A stretch of DNA of 64,000 nucleotides from CAKUFA01 sp963618735 (GCA_963618735.1 CAVEUM010000003.1:1-64000), one strand, 5' to 3'. Counted from the stretch's first letter, positions 42,076 to 51,149 are shown. Notes: generated by a model from the sequence alone, not told the origin. Numbers and translations: made by a program.

Positions 42076-44889
42076 TTAGTCATCCAAGGATACACCGTAG
42101 ATATATGCGGTATCCTTGCCCGTGGTACCAATGACCAGCGTGCTGCCATATACGGCAGGAGAGCCTTCAATGGTGCCATCCAGCTGCAGGGTGGAAACCA
42201 CTTCGCCCGTGGTGCCCTTCAGCAGATAGAGCATGCCGCTGGCGCTTGCCTGCACAATCCAGCTCTCGCCCTCCTCGCTGTACACAGCCACAGGAGAGGA
42301 ATAGCTATAGCTATCCAGTGCGCGGGTCCAGGCAACAGAACCATCCTTCTTGTTCAAAGCAATCACTGCGCCTGCAGCCGCACCGTCAGCGCCAGTGATG
42401 GTGATTCCTGCATCCGTCTGCAGGTTGGACAGGGTGTAGATTACCAGATCGTCAATGTCATTTTCGCCGATGACTGCGCTGGCCTTTGCACCGGGGGTGA
42501 TGGTGTTCTTGCTGTTCTTCTTCACAGCCACCTCACTGGTCCAGTCCAGTGCGCCCGTCATGGCATTGTAGCGGCGAATCTGGCAGTTGCCCTTGGAGCG
42601 GTTGGTCAGGGTATTGGCGGTGTAGAGCCACAGGTTGCCCTCATCATCAAAGTCCAGAGAAATGGCAGCATCCACTTCATCGCCCGTTTCCACAGCCCAC
42701 ACGGTGGACAGGGTGGTGGTATCCACGCAGCGGAGGACACCCTTCACATCCGCATAGAAAACGTAGCTTTCATACATGGCAACAGAGGATTCCACAGCCG
42801 TCTGCTTCTTCTTCTCATTCGTTGCCTTCGACTTCAGCACCACCGTGGAAGGATCCAGCTTGATGGAGCCTACGTTGTAGTCAAACTCCGTGCCAAGCTT
42901 CGTCACATACAGCATGCCGTTCGTGCCCGCGGTGACCAGCGTATCGGAGGTAGGATCAATCAGTGCGGAGGTTTCGAAGGAACCCACATCGTTGTACGCA
43001 CGGTTCAGCTTGCCGTCCAGGCCATCGATCATGTAGATCTGCTCCTGGTTCAGCAGGTTGTAGAAGCGCAGGCCGATGGAGCCTGTGCCGCTCTTCATCT
43101 TGCGAGCGTACTGACCCACGGTCATGATCGGGTATCCCAGAGGATGCAGGCTGACAGAGCCCTTCATGGGATAGCCCACATTGATCGCATCGCGGGTTGC
43201 CACGCCGTCTGCCAGGTCAAGGAAATAGATCTTGCCGTCCAGGCCGCCGATGATAACTTCCTTCAGTGCCGTGGTATTCTTCTTTTCATCCACAATGTTG
43301 GTGAAAGAACGTACCTCGCGGCTCCACTTGATGATGGCGGGCTGACCCGTCCAGCCAATGCCGTAATAGGTGTTGGAAGAGCCCCTCACGCTGCCAGCAT
43401 CGGCCTTCCACTTCAGGCTCATGCCCGTCAGGCTGCCCACATTACCCACCGCTGCGTTGGTGCGGAAAGCATTGCCGCGATAGGTCATCACGCCATAAGG
43501 CATGGTGGTGTAATTGTCACCGGCGGGCATGGAGAGAATTTCATTCTCTGCACGGGTGTAGTTCGTCAGGCGCTTGGTGTTGGAGTACGCAACTTCCTCC
43601 GAAATCACCTTGGAGGGCAGTGCATCCGCAGAGGCTGCAGCCGTAAGCACGGGCACAGCGGTAGGCTCAGCAGTAGGCACAGCCGTGGGTTCGGGGGTAT
43701 CGGTAGGTGCCACGGTCGGGGTTGCCGTAGGGGCAATGGTAGGGGTGGCCGTAGGCGCCAGGGTTGCCGTAGGGGCAATGGTGGGGGTGGCGGTCACCAC
43801 AGGGGTGGACGTCACTGCAGGCGTTTCCGTTACCACGGGAGTTTCGGTTACCGCAGGGGTCTGAGTAGCAGGGACTTCCGTCACCACAGGCGCTTCGGTC
43901 ATCACGGGAGCTTCCGTCATCACAGGGGCTTCCGTCACCACAGGGGCGGCTGCAATGGTCAATTCCTGATACAGCTGGGTATCCGCCCAGTTTTCACCAT
44001 CGCTGATCTGCGCTGACACGGTGCCCTCGTAGCCATCCTCCACGGTGAAGGTCATGGTCCACAGGCGGGTATCCGTATTGTCTGCCGTCAGGGAGGCGGC
44101 GGTTTCAAGCACGTCGCCATTCTCATCCACAAGGCGCACGTCCGTTGTGGTTTTGTTGGTGGTCAGGCTGAACACAACGTCCACAGGAGCGGTTCCCGCG
44201 GTATTTGTTGCAGAAAGCTCCTGTGCCTCAGCAGGCACAATCTTTTCCTGGCCAAAGAGCTGGCTCACCGTGGACTTGATGGTGCCCAGGGTGCCTGTAG
44301 CATCTTCAGGAATCAGCATAACGCCCAGAACCGCCAATGCCAGCACCAGTACAATGATCACCAGTGCGATCAGTGCGCCGTGACGCTTGCGCGGTGCTGC
44401 CTCTTCTGCAACAGGAAGCGATTCAGGCTGTCTGGCCACAGGACGGCGAGCCGAAGTATTGATCTGCTCCGTGCGAACATAGTTAGCGTTCACAGGAGGA
44501 CGACGGTCGTAGCCCGGTGCATTGACAGGACGGCGAGTACTCTCCTCACGCTCCGTCTGGGGACGCTGGGTGCGTGCACGATCCAGGCTGGCAGGGCGGG
44601 GCACACTGCGGGATGCAGACGCGTCCGCTGAACGCGTGGTCGCCCGAGCCGTCACATGGGTAGACTTTGCCTGAGGACGGGGATCATCCTCCTGCACCGC
44701 TTCATCGGACACCTGCACAGGCCGGGTTGCCTGCTCCTGTGTTTCTTCTTCCTGCGCATAGCGGGCGGAACGGCGGCGATGAGGACGTGCAGCCGTTTCC
44801 TCACTCACAGGCGTCACCACACGGGTTGCCTGTTCATCCGTACTTTGGGCATCAAGCTGCCCCTGCTGATCATCACGATAATCGCTCAA
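42076..44889 (-). CDS. Membrane-anchored PQQ-type beta-propeller protein with Thr/Pro stalk
   Basis: A 937-aa protein. Residues 1-169 are cytoplasmic, hydrophilic and rich in Arg, Gln and Thr (with EQATR twice). About 171-193 is a membrane span. About 198-310 resembles an immunoglobulin-like fold. About 315-415 is a Thr/Pro-rich stalk made of TEAP, TETP and TATP repeats. The rest is a PQQ/quinoprotein-like beta-propeller with repeated short blocks such as GGLDGKIYFLDLADG and NKKDGSVAWTRAL. No catalytic residues can be named, so it is probably a surface scaffold or sensor. The start is TTG after AAAGGAG. It is transcribed alone from a consensus promoter. Confidence 0.75.
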   Translation of the reverse strand: MSDYRDDQQGQLDAQSTDEQATRVVTPVSEETAARPHRRRSARYAQEEETQEQATRPVQVSDEAVQEDDPRPQAKSTHVTARATTRSADASASRSVPRPASLDRARTQRPQTEREESTRRPVNAPGYDRRPPVNANYVRTEQINTSARRPVARQPESLPVAEEAAPRKRHGALIALVIIVLVLALAVLGVMLIPEDATGTLGTIKSTVSQLFGQEKIVPAEAQELSATNTAGTAPVDVVFSLTTNKTTTDVRLVDENGDVLETAASLTADNTDTRLWTMTFTVEDGYEGTVSAQISDGENWADTQLYQELTIAAAPVVTEAPVMTEAPVMTEAPVVTEVPATQTPAVTETPVVTETPAVTSTPVVTATPTIAPTATLAPTATPTIAPTATPTVAPTDTPEPTAVPTAEPTAVPVLTAAASADALPSKVISEEVAYSNTKRLTNYTRAENEILSMPAGDNYTTMPYGVMTYRGNAFRTNAAVGNVGSLTGMSLKWKADAGSVRGSSNTYYGIGWTGQPAIIKWSREVRSFTNIVDEKKNTTALKEVIIGGLDGKIYFLDLADGVATRDAINVGYPMKGSVSLHPLGYPIMTVGQYARKMKSGTGSIGLRFYNLLNQEQIYMIDGLDGKLNRAYNDVGSFETSALIDPTSDTLVTAGTNGMLYVTKLGTEFDYNVGSIKLDPSTVVLKSKATNEKKKQTAVESSVAMYESYVFYADVKGVLRCVDTTTLSTVWAVETGDEVDAAISLDFDDEGNLWLYTANTLTNRSKGNCQIRRYNAMTGALDWTSEVAVKKNSKNTITPGAKASAVIGENDIDDLVIYTLSNLQTDAGITITGADGAAAGAVIALNKKDGSVAWTRALDSYSYSSPVAVYSEEGESWIVQASASGMLYLLKGTTGEVVSTLQLDGTIEGSPAVYGSTLVIGTTGKDTAYIYGVSLDD
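43670..43960. repeat. Tandem coding repeats encoding the Thr/Pro stalk
   Basis: Short degenerate units encode TEAPV, TETPAV and TATPTIAP in series. The units at about 43880-43950 are nearly identical 30-bp copies, so copy number may vary between strains. Confidence 0.8.
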
Positions 44890-44932
44890 AGCTCTTTACT
44901 CCTTTGCGATACTTTTCTTGTATGTCCTTTCC

Positions 44933-44961
44933 ATTATACCTTATTAGGCGGGGATAAACAA
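44933..44961 (-). promoter_or_regulatory. Promoter of the beta-propeller gene
   Basis: TTGTTT (44956-44961), a 17-bp spacer and TATAAT (44933-44938) on the minus strand. The rest of 44890-45046 shows no gene. Confidence 0.8.
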
Positions 44962-45046
44962 GCTTTTCAACGAAATCTATGTAAATCTTCAGTCCCTGCG
45001 CGCCTGTTTCCGTCATAATTTCGTCAGCATAAGGAAAAAATGCGAA

Positions 45047-45511
45047 TTATTTCATTGCCTTTCTTTCTCTTCTTACTGCCAGCATATGCGTCCATCTTCT
45101 GGTGATGAACGTGCTGACGCCCAGGGCGAGGGCAATCATCACGATCTCCGTCATAGCCGTAACGCCTACGCTGACCGCGCTGTCCGTGCTTCCCTGGGTC
45201 AGAAGAGACATGGCACGGTACAAGCCCAGTCCGGGAATGGCGGGGATGACCGCCAGGGTGGTGCACGCCGTGGAAATCATGCGCATTTTCCGTGCGCCGT
45301 ACTGAGCAATGAGTGCACCCGTCAGCATGCCAAGGAACATCGACATGGCATCGCTCAAACCGAGGGACAGCAAAATGGTATACAGCGTATAGCCAAGGCC
45401 GCCCAGCAAGCTGGCGATAATCCAGCAGCGCCGCGGTGTGCGGAGCAGGAAGGCAAATCCCAGTGCAGCCAGGAAAGCGCCCACAAAAGATTGCAAAGGT
45501 GAAGCGTTCAT
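45047..45511 (-). CDS. Threonine/serine exporter, ThrE C-terminal half (DUF3815-type)
   Basis: A 154-aa membrane protein with about five spans: LQSFVGAFLAALGFAFLLRTP, then MFLGMLTGALIAQYGARKMRM, and VIPAIPGLGLYRAM. It matches the second half of ThrE, which in many Firmicutes is a separate gene. It overlaps the first-half gene by ATGA, so the two subunits are made together. Its likely role is export of Thr, Ser or similar metabolites. Confidence 0.85.
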   Translation of the reverse strand: MNASPLQSFVGAFLAALGFAFLLRTPRRCWIIASLLGGLGYTLYTILLSLGLSDAMSMFLGMLTGALIAQYGARKMRMISTACTTLAVIPAIPGLGLYRAMSLLTQGSTDSAVSVGVTAMTEIVMIALALGVSTFITRRWTHMLAVRRERKAMK

Positions 45512-46275
45512 GCCCACATTCCTCCCAGCGTACGGCACAGACTGGCCGCAATCAGTGCACCGCCAGCCAGCAGGGCCGCTGTTAATGTTGCATGCAGCAG
45601 GTGTGAGCTGCCGGAAACCATGTCGCCGCGGAGGGTATCCTGCACGGCGTTCGTCATATAAAGGCCGGGCAGCAGGGGCATGATGGCCGCACCAATGATG
45701 ATATCCAGCTGACCAAGCCCCGTAATCATGTGCAGCAGGGTAGGAATCAACGTGCACACAAAGGCGCCAATCAGGCTGGTAAACAGCGCGTTCATGCCAT
45801 GCTTATCCAGCCAGTTGCACACCATCTGCACAATGGCAGCCGACAGGAACGCCAGCGTGCAGTCCAGGAAACTTCCTGCAAACATCATAGCAAAGCCGCA
45901 GCCTACAACCGCCGCGCCAAGCACCAAAAGCCATGGGGACAACTCCGGGCGATGATGCTCCAGCTCCTGCAGCTTTTCCATCGCTTCCTCAGCCGTCAGC
46001 TTTTTTTCTTCCACATGGCGGGAAATGGCGTTCACCGCATCTACACTGACCAGATTTGTTCCCTTGCGGCGGATGCGTACCACGCCCGTCTCCGTTGTTC
46101 CATCGTCCCGCCGATAGCTGATAAACACGCCGCTGGGGATGGCAAAGCTCTCCACGTTCTTCAGACCAAATGCGCGTCCCATGCGGTTAATGGTCTCCTC
46201 CACGCGGAAGGTTTCGCCGCCGTTTTCCATAATGATTTGGCCTGCCAGTTCCAGTATTTCTATAGGATCTGCCAT
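45508..46275 (-). CDS. Threonine/serine exporter, ThrE N-terminal half (DUF1212-type)
   Basis: A 255-aa protein with a soluble N-terminal part (ILELAGQIIMENGGETFRVEET, SFAIPSGVFISY) and five membrane spans from about 130. It is the PF06738 half of the ThrE family. ATG 46275 follows AAGGAGG; the frame from 46332 overlaps the upstream gene. It is transcribed with the GT2 gene, 20 nt upstream. Confidence 0.88.
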   Translation of the reverse strand: MADPIEILELAGQIIMENGGETFRVEETINRMGRAFGLKNVESFAIPSGVFISYRRDDGTTETGVVRIRRKGTNLVSVDAVNAISRHVEEKKLTAEEAMEKLQELEHHRPELSPWLLVLGAAVVGCGFAMMFAGSFLDCTLAFLSAAIVQMVCNWLDKHGMNALFTSLIGAFVCTLIPTLLHMITGLGQLDIIIGAAIMPLLPGLYMTNAVQDTLRGDMVSGSSHLLHATLTAALLAGGALIAASLCRTLGGMWA

Positions 46276-46295
46276 TGTTGTGCCTCCTTGGAGGA

Positions 46296-47120
46296 TCATT
46301 CGTCTACCGTTACGCGAAGCAAATACAGCCACAGGGTATGACGATATTCCTCATACGCCCCGCGATTGCAATACATCTGCTTCAGTGCCGCGTAAATGCG
46401 GAACTTCACGCGAATATTCCGTGCAGGATGACGGAGGCTGTCAAGTGCCTGATGCGCCGTCATTCCTTTCGGATTGCGAATATATTCATACACCGACTTT
46501 CGGGTAAATGTCAAGCGTTTTACGTGTTCCAGATAGCTGCAAACGAAAACCATGTCTTCGCCGTAGCTAAGCCCTGATACAAACTGCAGATCAAACCGGC
46601 GGATAATTTCCGTGCGGAAGAGTTTATTCCACAGCACGCCGTAGTAAAAGCTATTGGATTTACGGTTCATGTGCCTCAGAAAGTCATTATTATCCACCGT
46701 GTACTCACACTTGACCAGTGCACGCTCCCGATGGACATGCCCCACCACATCCGTATAGGCTGCCAGCACCAGATCCGCATGATTCTCCTCTGCACAGTGC
46801 ACGAGATGCTCAATGGAATCCATCGGAAGCACGTCATCCGCGTCAACAAAACGGGTGTACACGCCGTGGCATTGCGCTATGCCATGATTTCTGGCTTTGG
46901 AAACGCCTGCGTTTTCCTGATGAATGGCATGAATGCGCGGGTCTTTCGCCGCTTCCGTCTCCAGCACTTTGGCCGTTCCATCCGTGCTGCCGTCATCCAC
47001 CACAATGATCTCCAGATTCTGCCATGTCTGGCATTGCACGCTGCTTAAGCACCGCGCCAAAGTGTGTTCTCCATTCCACACAGGAATGACCACACTAACC
47101 AAAGGACGATCTTCCATCAT
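46296..47120 (-). CDS. Family 2 glycosyltransferase
   Basis: A 274-aa GT-A enzyme with VSVVIPVWNGEHTLARCL, IIVVDDGSTDGT, RNHGIAQCHG and the metal-binding FVDADD. It transfers a sugar from a nucleotide sugar to a surface glycan or lipid; donor and acceptor are unknown. There is no membrane span. Two ATGs (47120 and 47117) follow TAGGGGAGT; the second has better spacing. It opens an operon with the ThrE halves, an odd functional mix. Confidence 0.9.
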   Translation of the reverse strand: MMEDRPLVSVVIPVWNGEHTLARCLSSVQCQTWQNLEIIVVDDGSTDGTAKVLETEAAKDPRIHAIHQENAGVSKARNHGIAQCHGVYTRFVDADDVLPMDSIEHLVHCAEENHADLVLAAYTDVVGHVHRERALVKCEYTVDNNDFLRHMNRKSNSFYYGVLWNKLFRTEIIRRFDLQFVSGLSYGEDMVFVCSYLEHVKRLTFTRKSVYEYIRNPKGMTAHQALDSLRHPARNIRVKFRIYAALKQMYCNRGAYEEYRHTLWLYLLRVTVDE

Positions 47121-47171
47121 ACTCCCCTACCTCACCATGACAGGTTCATTGCAATCCCGCCATATCAGTTC

Positions 47172-47200
47172 ATTGTATTCTGATGTTCGGGTGCTGTCAA
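47172..47200 (-). promoter_or_regulatory. Promoter of the GT2-ThrE operon
   Basis: TTGACA (47195-47200), a 17-bp spacer and TACAAT (47172-47177) on the minus strand. Confidence 0.88.
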
Positions 47201-47229
47201 TCAGGCAATATCGTGCGAATGTCGCGCAT

Positions 47230-47260
47230 AAAAAAATCCCCCGGCAATTCGTCGGGGGAT
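47230..47260 (-). terminator. Terminator of the rpsF-ssb-rpsR operon
   Basis: ATCCCCCG paired with CGGGGGAT across a short loop, followed by seven T on the minus strand, 14 nt after rpsR. Confidence 0.92.
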
Positions 47261-47274
47261 TCACATGCGGATGA

Positions 47275-47532
47275 TTAATCCACCGTGAAGGGCAGCAGCG
47301 CGATGGCACGTGCGCGCTTGATGGCCTCGCTCAGCTGACGCTGATGCTTAGCGCAGTTGCCGGACATACGGCGGGGCAGGATCTTGCCGCGCTCGTTGAT
47401 GAAACGACGCAGACGGTTGATGTCCTTGTAGTCGATGTATTCGACCTTATCCACACAGAAGCTGCACACCTTACGACGGGGACGACGTCCTCCGCGGGGG
47501 CGCGGCCTTCTTTCACCACGTTCTTCAGACAT
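47275..47532 (-). CDS. rpsR: 30S ribosomal protein S18
   Basis: An 85-aa S18 with YIDYKDINRLRRFINERGKILPRR and SGNCAKHQRQLSEAIKRAR. A CSFC motif at 23-26 with Cys and His further on suggests the zinc-binding form. The N-terminal 20 residues are Arg-rich. It ends the usual rpsF-ssb-rpsR operon. Confidence 0.97.
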   Translation of the reverse strand: MSEERGERRPRPRGGRRPRRKVCSFCVDKVEYIDYKDINRLRRFINERGKILPRRMSGNCAKHQRQLSEAIKRARAIALLPFTVD

Positions 47533-47564
47533 TCGGATGGCCTCCTCTCAAGCTTACTTAAGCG

Positions 47565-48011
47565 TTAAAATGGCAAATCATCATCGTTGGGTACCTGCGT
47601 AAAACCGTCATTCTGAGCGGTTACAGCATTGCTCACAGGAGCAGCTGCAGCAGGAGCATAGCCCATGCTTTCACCCTCAGCGCGGCTGGACAGGAACTCA
47701 ACTTCATCAGCAGTGACTTCCAGAGATACGCGGGTCGTACCGTCGTTCGCCTGATAAGTGCGAGCGCTCAGCGGCCCGGACACGAACACCTTGCGGCCCT
47801 TCGCCAGGTACTTCGAGCAATTCTCACCCAGCTGACGCCAGGCGGTAATGCGGAAGAACGTGGTCGATTCCTGCTGCTGACCAGCATTCTGCTGGTTGCG
47901 GCCGCGACGATCATTCACCGCGATGGTGAAATCGCACACGGAAATGCCACCTGCAACGGTGCGCAGCTCAGGGTCACGGGTCAGGTTACCGATCAAAATG
48001 ATCTTGTTCAT
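47565..48011 (-). CDS. ssb: Single-stranded DNA-binding protein
   Basis: A 148-aa SSB with the OB fold start MNKIILIGNLTRDPELR, a variable Gly/Ala linker, and the acidic DDDLPF tail used to recruit partner proteins. It lies between rpsF and rpsR as in most Firmicutes. Confidence 0.97.
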   Translation of the reverse strand: MNKIILIGNLTRDPELRTVAGGISVCDFTIAVNDRRGRNQQNAGQQQESTTFFRITAWRQLGENCSKYLAKGRKVFVSGPLSARTYQANDGTTRVSLEVTADEVEFLSSRAEGESMGYAPAAAAPVSNAVTAQNDGFTQVPNDDDLPF

Positions 48012-48032
48012 GCTTTTACCCTCGTGGACGTC

Positions 48033-48434
48033 TTACTCAGCGTCAGCAGTAGCGGGAGCTTCTTCAGCGGGAGCAGCTTCAACAGCAGCCTCAGCCACAG
48101 GAGCAGCCACGGGACGAGCAGCGCGAGGCTTCACATTGCTGCGCTTCTCAACCAGCTTCACCACCAGATAGCGGATGACGCTGTCGTAGATCTCCAGGTT
48201 ACGCTCAAGCTCGCGGGGGAACTCAGCGGGTGCCTTGAAGGTCACCTGCACGTACCAACCCTCGGTCTTGTAGTTGATGGCATACGCCAGGCGGCGCTTG
48301 CCCCAAGTCTCGTCGACCTTTTCCACCTCACCACCGTTAGCCACGATCAGGGCGGAAACCTTTTCAATCAGCTCCTTGCGAGCAGTTTCCTCCAGTGCAG
48401 TGTCGATGATGTAGGTCAAATCATACCTATTCAT
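48033..48434 (-). CDS. rpsF: 30S ribosomal protein S6
   Basis: A 133-aa S6 with MNRYDLTYIID and WGKRRLAYAINYKTEGWYV. The C-terminus is extended by an Ala/Pro/Glu-rich tail of about 35 residues, longer than in E. coli or Bacillus. The start at 48434 follows GAGGAGGTG. The leader holds a hairpin. Confidence 0.96.
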   Translation of the reverse strand: MNRYDLTYIIDTALEETARKELIEKVSALIVANGGEVEKVDETWGKRRLAYAINYKTEGWYVQVTFKAPAEFPRELERNLEIYDSVIRYLVVKLVEKRSNVKPRAARPVAAPVAEAAVEAAPAEEAPATADAE

Positions 48435-48459
48435 ACCTTTCACCTCCTCACGGACTTTG

Positions 48460-48481
48460 GCGCTACATCCATGTGTAGCGC
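48460..48481 (-). promoter_or_regulatory. Hairpin in the rpsF leader
   Basis: Perfect 8-bp arms GCGCTACA/TGTAGCGC with a 6-nt loop, followed by a TCCG segment before the ribosome site. It may be the S6:S18-binding autoregulatory leader known from other Firmicutes, though I cannot verify the CCG-bulge geometry. Confidence 0.4.
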
Positions 48482-48500
48482 AAGGATGTGCCAAGATGAG

Positions 48501-48529
48501 ATTATAGCAGAATTGCCTCGCTTTGGCAA
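48501..48529 (-). promoter_or_regulatory. Promoter of the rpsF operon
   Basis: TTGCCA (48524-48529), a 17-bp spacer and TATAAT (48501-48506) on the minus strand. Confidence 0.85.
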
Positions 48530-48583
48530 GTGGTTTTTCGCAGAAATTTTACGCCTGTTTTTCAACATTTTCGCCTTCAGGTG

Positions 48584-48612
48584 TTGAAAATCTTTCGTCA
48601 CTATGCCATAAT
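48584..48612 (+). promoter_or_regulatory. Promoter of the ABC transporter pair
   Basis: TTGAAA (48584-48589), a 17-bp spacer and CATAAT (48607-48612), about 38 nt before the ATPase start. Confidence 0.8.
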
Positions 48613-48649
48613 GTCTTGAATGCTGAACGCATGAAGGAGGAAATGGATA

Positions 48650-49357
48650 ATGCTTCAAATCGACCACTACAGCAAGACCTTCGGCACAACGAAGGCTGTC
48701 GATGATCTTTCCCTGCATATTCATCCCGGTGAAATCTACGGTTTTATCGGTCACAACGGTGCCGGTAAAACCACCACGCTGAAGGCCGTAGCAGGCATTC
48801 TGAGCTTTACAGAGGGTTCCATCCTCATCGACGGCAAATCCATTCAGGAGGATCCTGTCGGCTGCAAAAAGATCATGGCGTACATTCCTGACAATCCCGA
48901 CCTTTACGAATTCATGACCGGTATGAAGTATCTGAACTTCGTTGCTGATGTTTTCGGCGTTTCCGCTGCCGATCGGAAGGCACGCATTGATGAATACGCT
49001 GCCCGGTTTGAACTTACCGGCGCGCTGAACAATGCCATTGCCTCCTACTCCCATGGCATGAAGCAAAAGCTGGCCATTATCGCCGCATGGATTCATCAGC
49101 CGAAGCTTGTGCTGATGGACGAGCCCTTTGTGGGACTGGATCCCCTGGCTGCGCATCTGCTAAAGGAAATGATGCACGAGCTCTGCGACCAGGGCGGCGC
49201 GATTTTCTTCTCCACCCATGTGCTGGAAGTGGCGGAGAAGCTATGCGACAAGGTGGCCATCATCAAGGGCGGCAAGCTGATCCGCTCCGGCACCATGGAA
49301 GAAGTCCGCGGCGACAGCTCCCTGGAGCAGGTGTTCCTGGAACTGGAGGGTGATTGA
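48650..49357 (+). CDS. ABC transporter ATP-binding protein
   Basis: A 235-aa ABC ATPase with Walker A GHNGAGKTT, the signature region SYSHGMKQKLAIIAA (HG in place of SGG) and Walker B LVLMDEPFVGLDP. It belongs to the drug/antibiotic-export style (CcmA/BcrA). AAGGAGG lies upstream. The substrate is unknown, and it pairs with the permease that follows. Confidence 0.93.
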   Translation: MLQIDHYSKTFGTTKAVDDLSLHIHPGEIYGFIGHNGAGKTTTLKAVAGILSFTEGSILIDGKSIQEDPVGCKKIMAYIPDNPDLYEFMTGMKYLNFVADVFGVSAADRKARIDEYAARFELTGALNNAIASYSHGMKQKLAIIAAWIHQPKLVLMDEPFVGLDPLAAHLLKEMMHELCDQGGAIFFSTHVLEVAEKLCDKVAIIKGGKLIRSGTMEEVRGDSSLEQVFLELEGD

Positions 49358-49359
49358 GC

Positions 49360-50961
49360 ATGGTCTGGCTCCTGGTAAAAAAGCAGCTTGCGGAAATTTT
49401 CCGCAAATACAGCTACAATCCCAAAACGGGCAAGGCACGCTCTAATGCCTCCCGTGTACTCATGATGGTTCTGTTTGCCTTCCTGATGATTGTGATCATG
49501 GGCGGCATTTTCGGTGCTTCTTCCTATTTTATCGGTTCCAGTCTGATTCCTCTTGGGCTGGGATGGCTATACTTTGTCCTGTTTATCGGCATTTCTGTTT
49601 TGCTGGGTTCTTTCGGCAGCGTGTTCAACACATACGCCAGCCTATACCTCAGCAAGGACAATGATCTGCTGCTCTCCATGCCCATTCCTGTGCGCAGCAT
49701 CATGACAGCACGCCTTATGTCCGTCTATTTGATGGGACTGATGTATTCCGGCGTGGTGCTTTTGCCTGCGGTCATCGTATATTGGTTCGTCAAAGGTCCC
49801 ACGGTGATGAACGTTCTCGGCGGCCTTCTTTTGCTGGCGCTGATTTCTATTTTTGTATTGACGCTTTCCTGCTTCTTCGGCTGGATTGTGGCAAAACTGA
49901 GTCAGAAGCTCAAAAACAAAGGCGTACTGTCGGCCTTTGCCGGCATTCTGTTCTTCATTCTCTACTTTGGCGCATCCAGTAATCTTACCAACGGAATGGA
50001 AAGCTTCATTGCGAATTCCGTCCTCATTGGTCAAACCGTGGAAAACTCCGCCTATCCCGTGTATGTGCTTGGACAGGTCGGTACAGGTGATCCCTGGGCC
50101 ATGCTCACTGTCGCTGCTGTTGTGCTTGTGCTGTTTGCCATCACGTACATACTGGTATCTCGCAGTTTCCTGAAAATTGCCACTACCTCCGCTGCAAGCA
50201 GCAACGCTTCTGCGAAAAAATCGTCATTGCGGCAAAAGGGTCTGTTCTCCTCCCTGCTGCAAAACGAGTTTCGGCATTTCTTCAGCAGCTCCACATACAT
50301 CATGAACTGCGGCACAGGCATTTTCCTGCTTCCTATTGCCGGCATTGCGTTGCTGCTCAAGGGATCTGATCTGCTGCAGTTACTCGGCTTCATCCCTGAT
50401 TTTCCCAGTGCATGGGTTCCGGCCATCCTCTGCGGGCTCATCATGGTCATCTCATCCATCAACTACATTGCTGCGCCTTCTGTATCGCTGGATGCTAAGC
50501 AGCTATGGTTACTGCATTCCCTGCCCATTCCGCCGCAAATGCTGCTGAATGCCAAAATGGCCGCGCACTTCATCATCATTGGTCTGCCGACGTTGTTCTG
50601 CAGCATCTGCGCGTTATTGGTTGCTTCGCCCACCCTATGGCAGGCAGTGTATTTGTTGCTTCTGCCGCAGATGTTTGTGATACTGTGCGCCGCCTTTGAC
50701 CTGATGATTGGTCTGACGATGCCTTCCCTGCACTGGACAAGCGAATCCACCCCCATCAAGCAGGGATTCGGCGTTTTCATCGCAAGCTTTGTCGGCACGC
50801 TATTTGTTGCGGTTATGATTGGCATTTACGTGCTGCTTTCCGCTGCAGTAGAAATGGACATCTACATGCTATGCGTTGCCGCGCTTGTGCTTCTGCTCAC
50901 CCTTCTTCTGCTCCAGTGGCACCGCACCATCGGTGTCCGCCGCTTCGCGGAGCTGCAGTAA
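49360..50961 (+). CDS. ABC transporter permease, large 12-span type
   Basis: A 533-aa membrane protein with about twelve spans in two similar halves, beginning MVWLLVKKQLAEIFRKY and containing LYLSKDNDLLLSMPIPVRSIM, a segment common to putative ABC exporters of this size in Clostridia. GGAGGGTG precedes ATG 49360, 2 nt after the ATPase stop. A TTG at 49354 is an unlikely alternative. What it exports cannot be read from sequence. Confidence 0.85.
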   Translation: MVWLLVKKQLAEIFRKYSYNPKTGKARSNASRVLMMVLFAFLMIVIMGGIFGASSYFIGSSLIPLGLGWLYFVLFIGISVLLGSFGSVFNTYASLYLSKDNDLLLSMPIPVRSIMTARLMSVYLMGLMYSGVVLLPAVIVYWFVKGPTVMNVLGGLLLLALISIFVLTLSCFFGWIVAKLSQKLKNKGVLSAFAGILFFILYFGASSNLTNGMESFIANSVLIGQTVENSAYPVYVLGQVGTGDPWAMLTVAAVVLVLFAITYILVSRSFLKIATTSAASSNASAKKSSLRQKGLFSSLLQNEFRHFFSSSTYIMNCGTGIFLLPIAGIALLLKGSDLLQLLGFIPDFPSAWVPAILCGLIMVISSINYIAAPSVSLDAKQLWLLHSLPIPPQMLLNAKMAAHFIIIGLPTLFCSICALLVASPTLWQAVYLLLLPQMFVILCAAFDLMIGLTMPSLHWTSESTPIKQGFGVFIASFVGTLFVAVMIGIYVLLSAAVEMDIYMLCVAALVLLLTLLLLQWHRTIGVRRFAELQ

Positions 50962-50979
50962 ACGACAGTGCATTTTTGC

Positions 50980-51103
50980 GAGAGGGCAGCTTTTGTGCCA
51001 AAAGCTCCCTCCCGCACCCTCCCCGAAAACCACAATGGACGTTAGGGTTTTGCAGGAGGGCGGCTTTGTGTCAAAAGCTCCCTCCCGCACCCTCCCCGAA
51101 AAC
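50980..51103. repeat. Two direct copies of a roughly 50-bp intergenic repeat
   Basis: Copies at about 50981-51031 and 51053-51104 share a run from CAAAAGCT through CTCCCTCCCGCACC to CTCCCCGAAAACC, preceded by GAGGGC-GCTTT-TGTG. The first copy can also form AGCTTTTG/CAAAAGCT. The unit has the look of a dispersed genome repeat. Confidence 0.75.
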
Positions 51104-51107
51104 CGCA

Positions 51108-51149
51108 TAAAAAGGGCTGTTGCGAATGGTTTTCGCAACAGCCTTTTTG
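51108..51149. terminator. Bidirectional terminator between convergent genes
   Basis: GGCTGTTGCGAA/TTCGCAACAGCC (12 bp) with a 5-nt loop. CTTTTTGTTG follows on the plus strand and CTTTTTATG on the minus strand. Confidence 0.9.
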
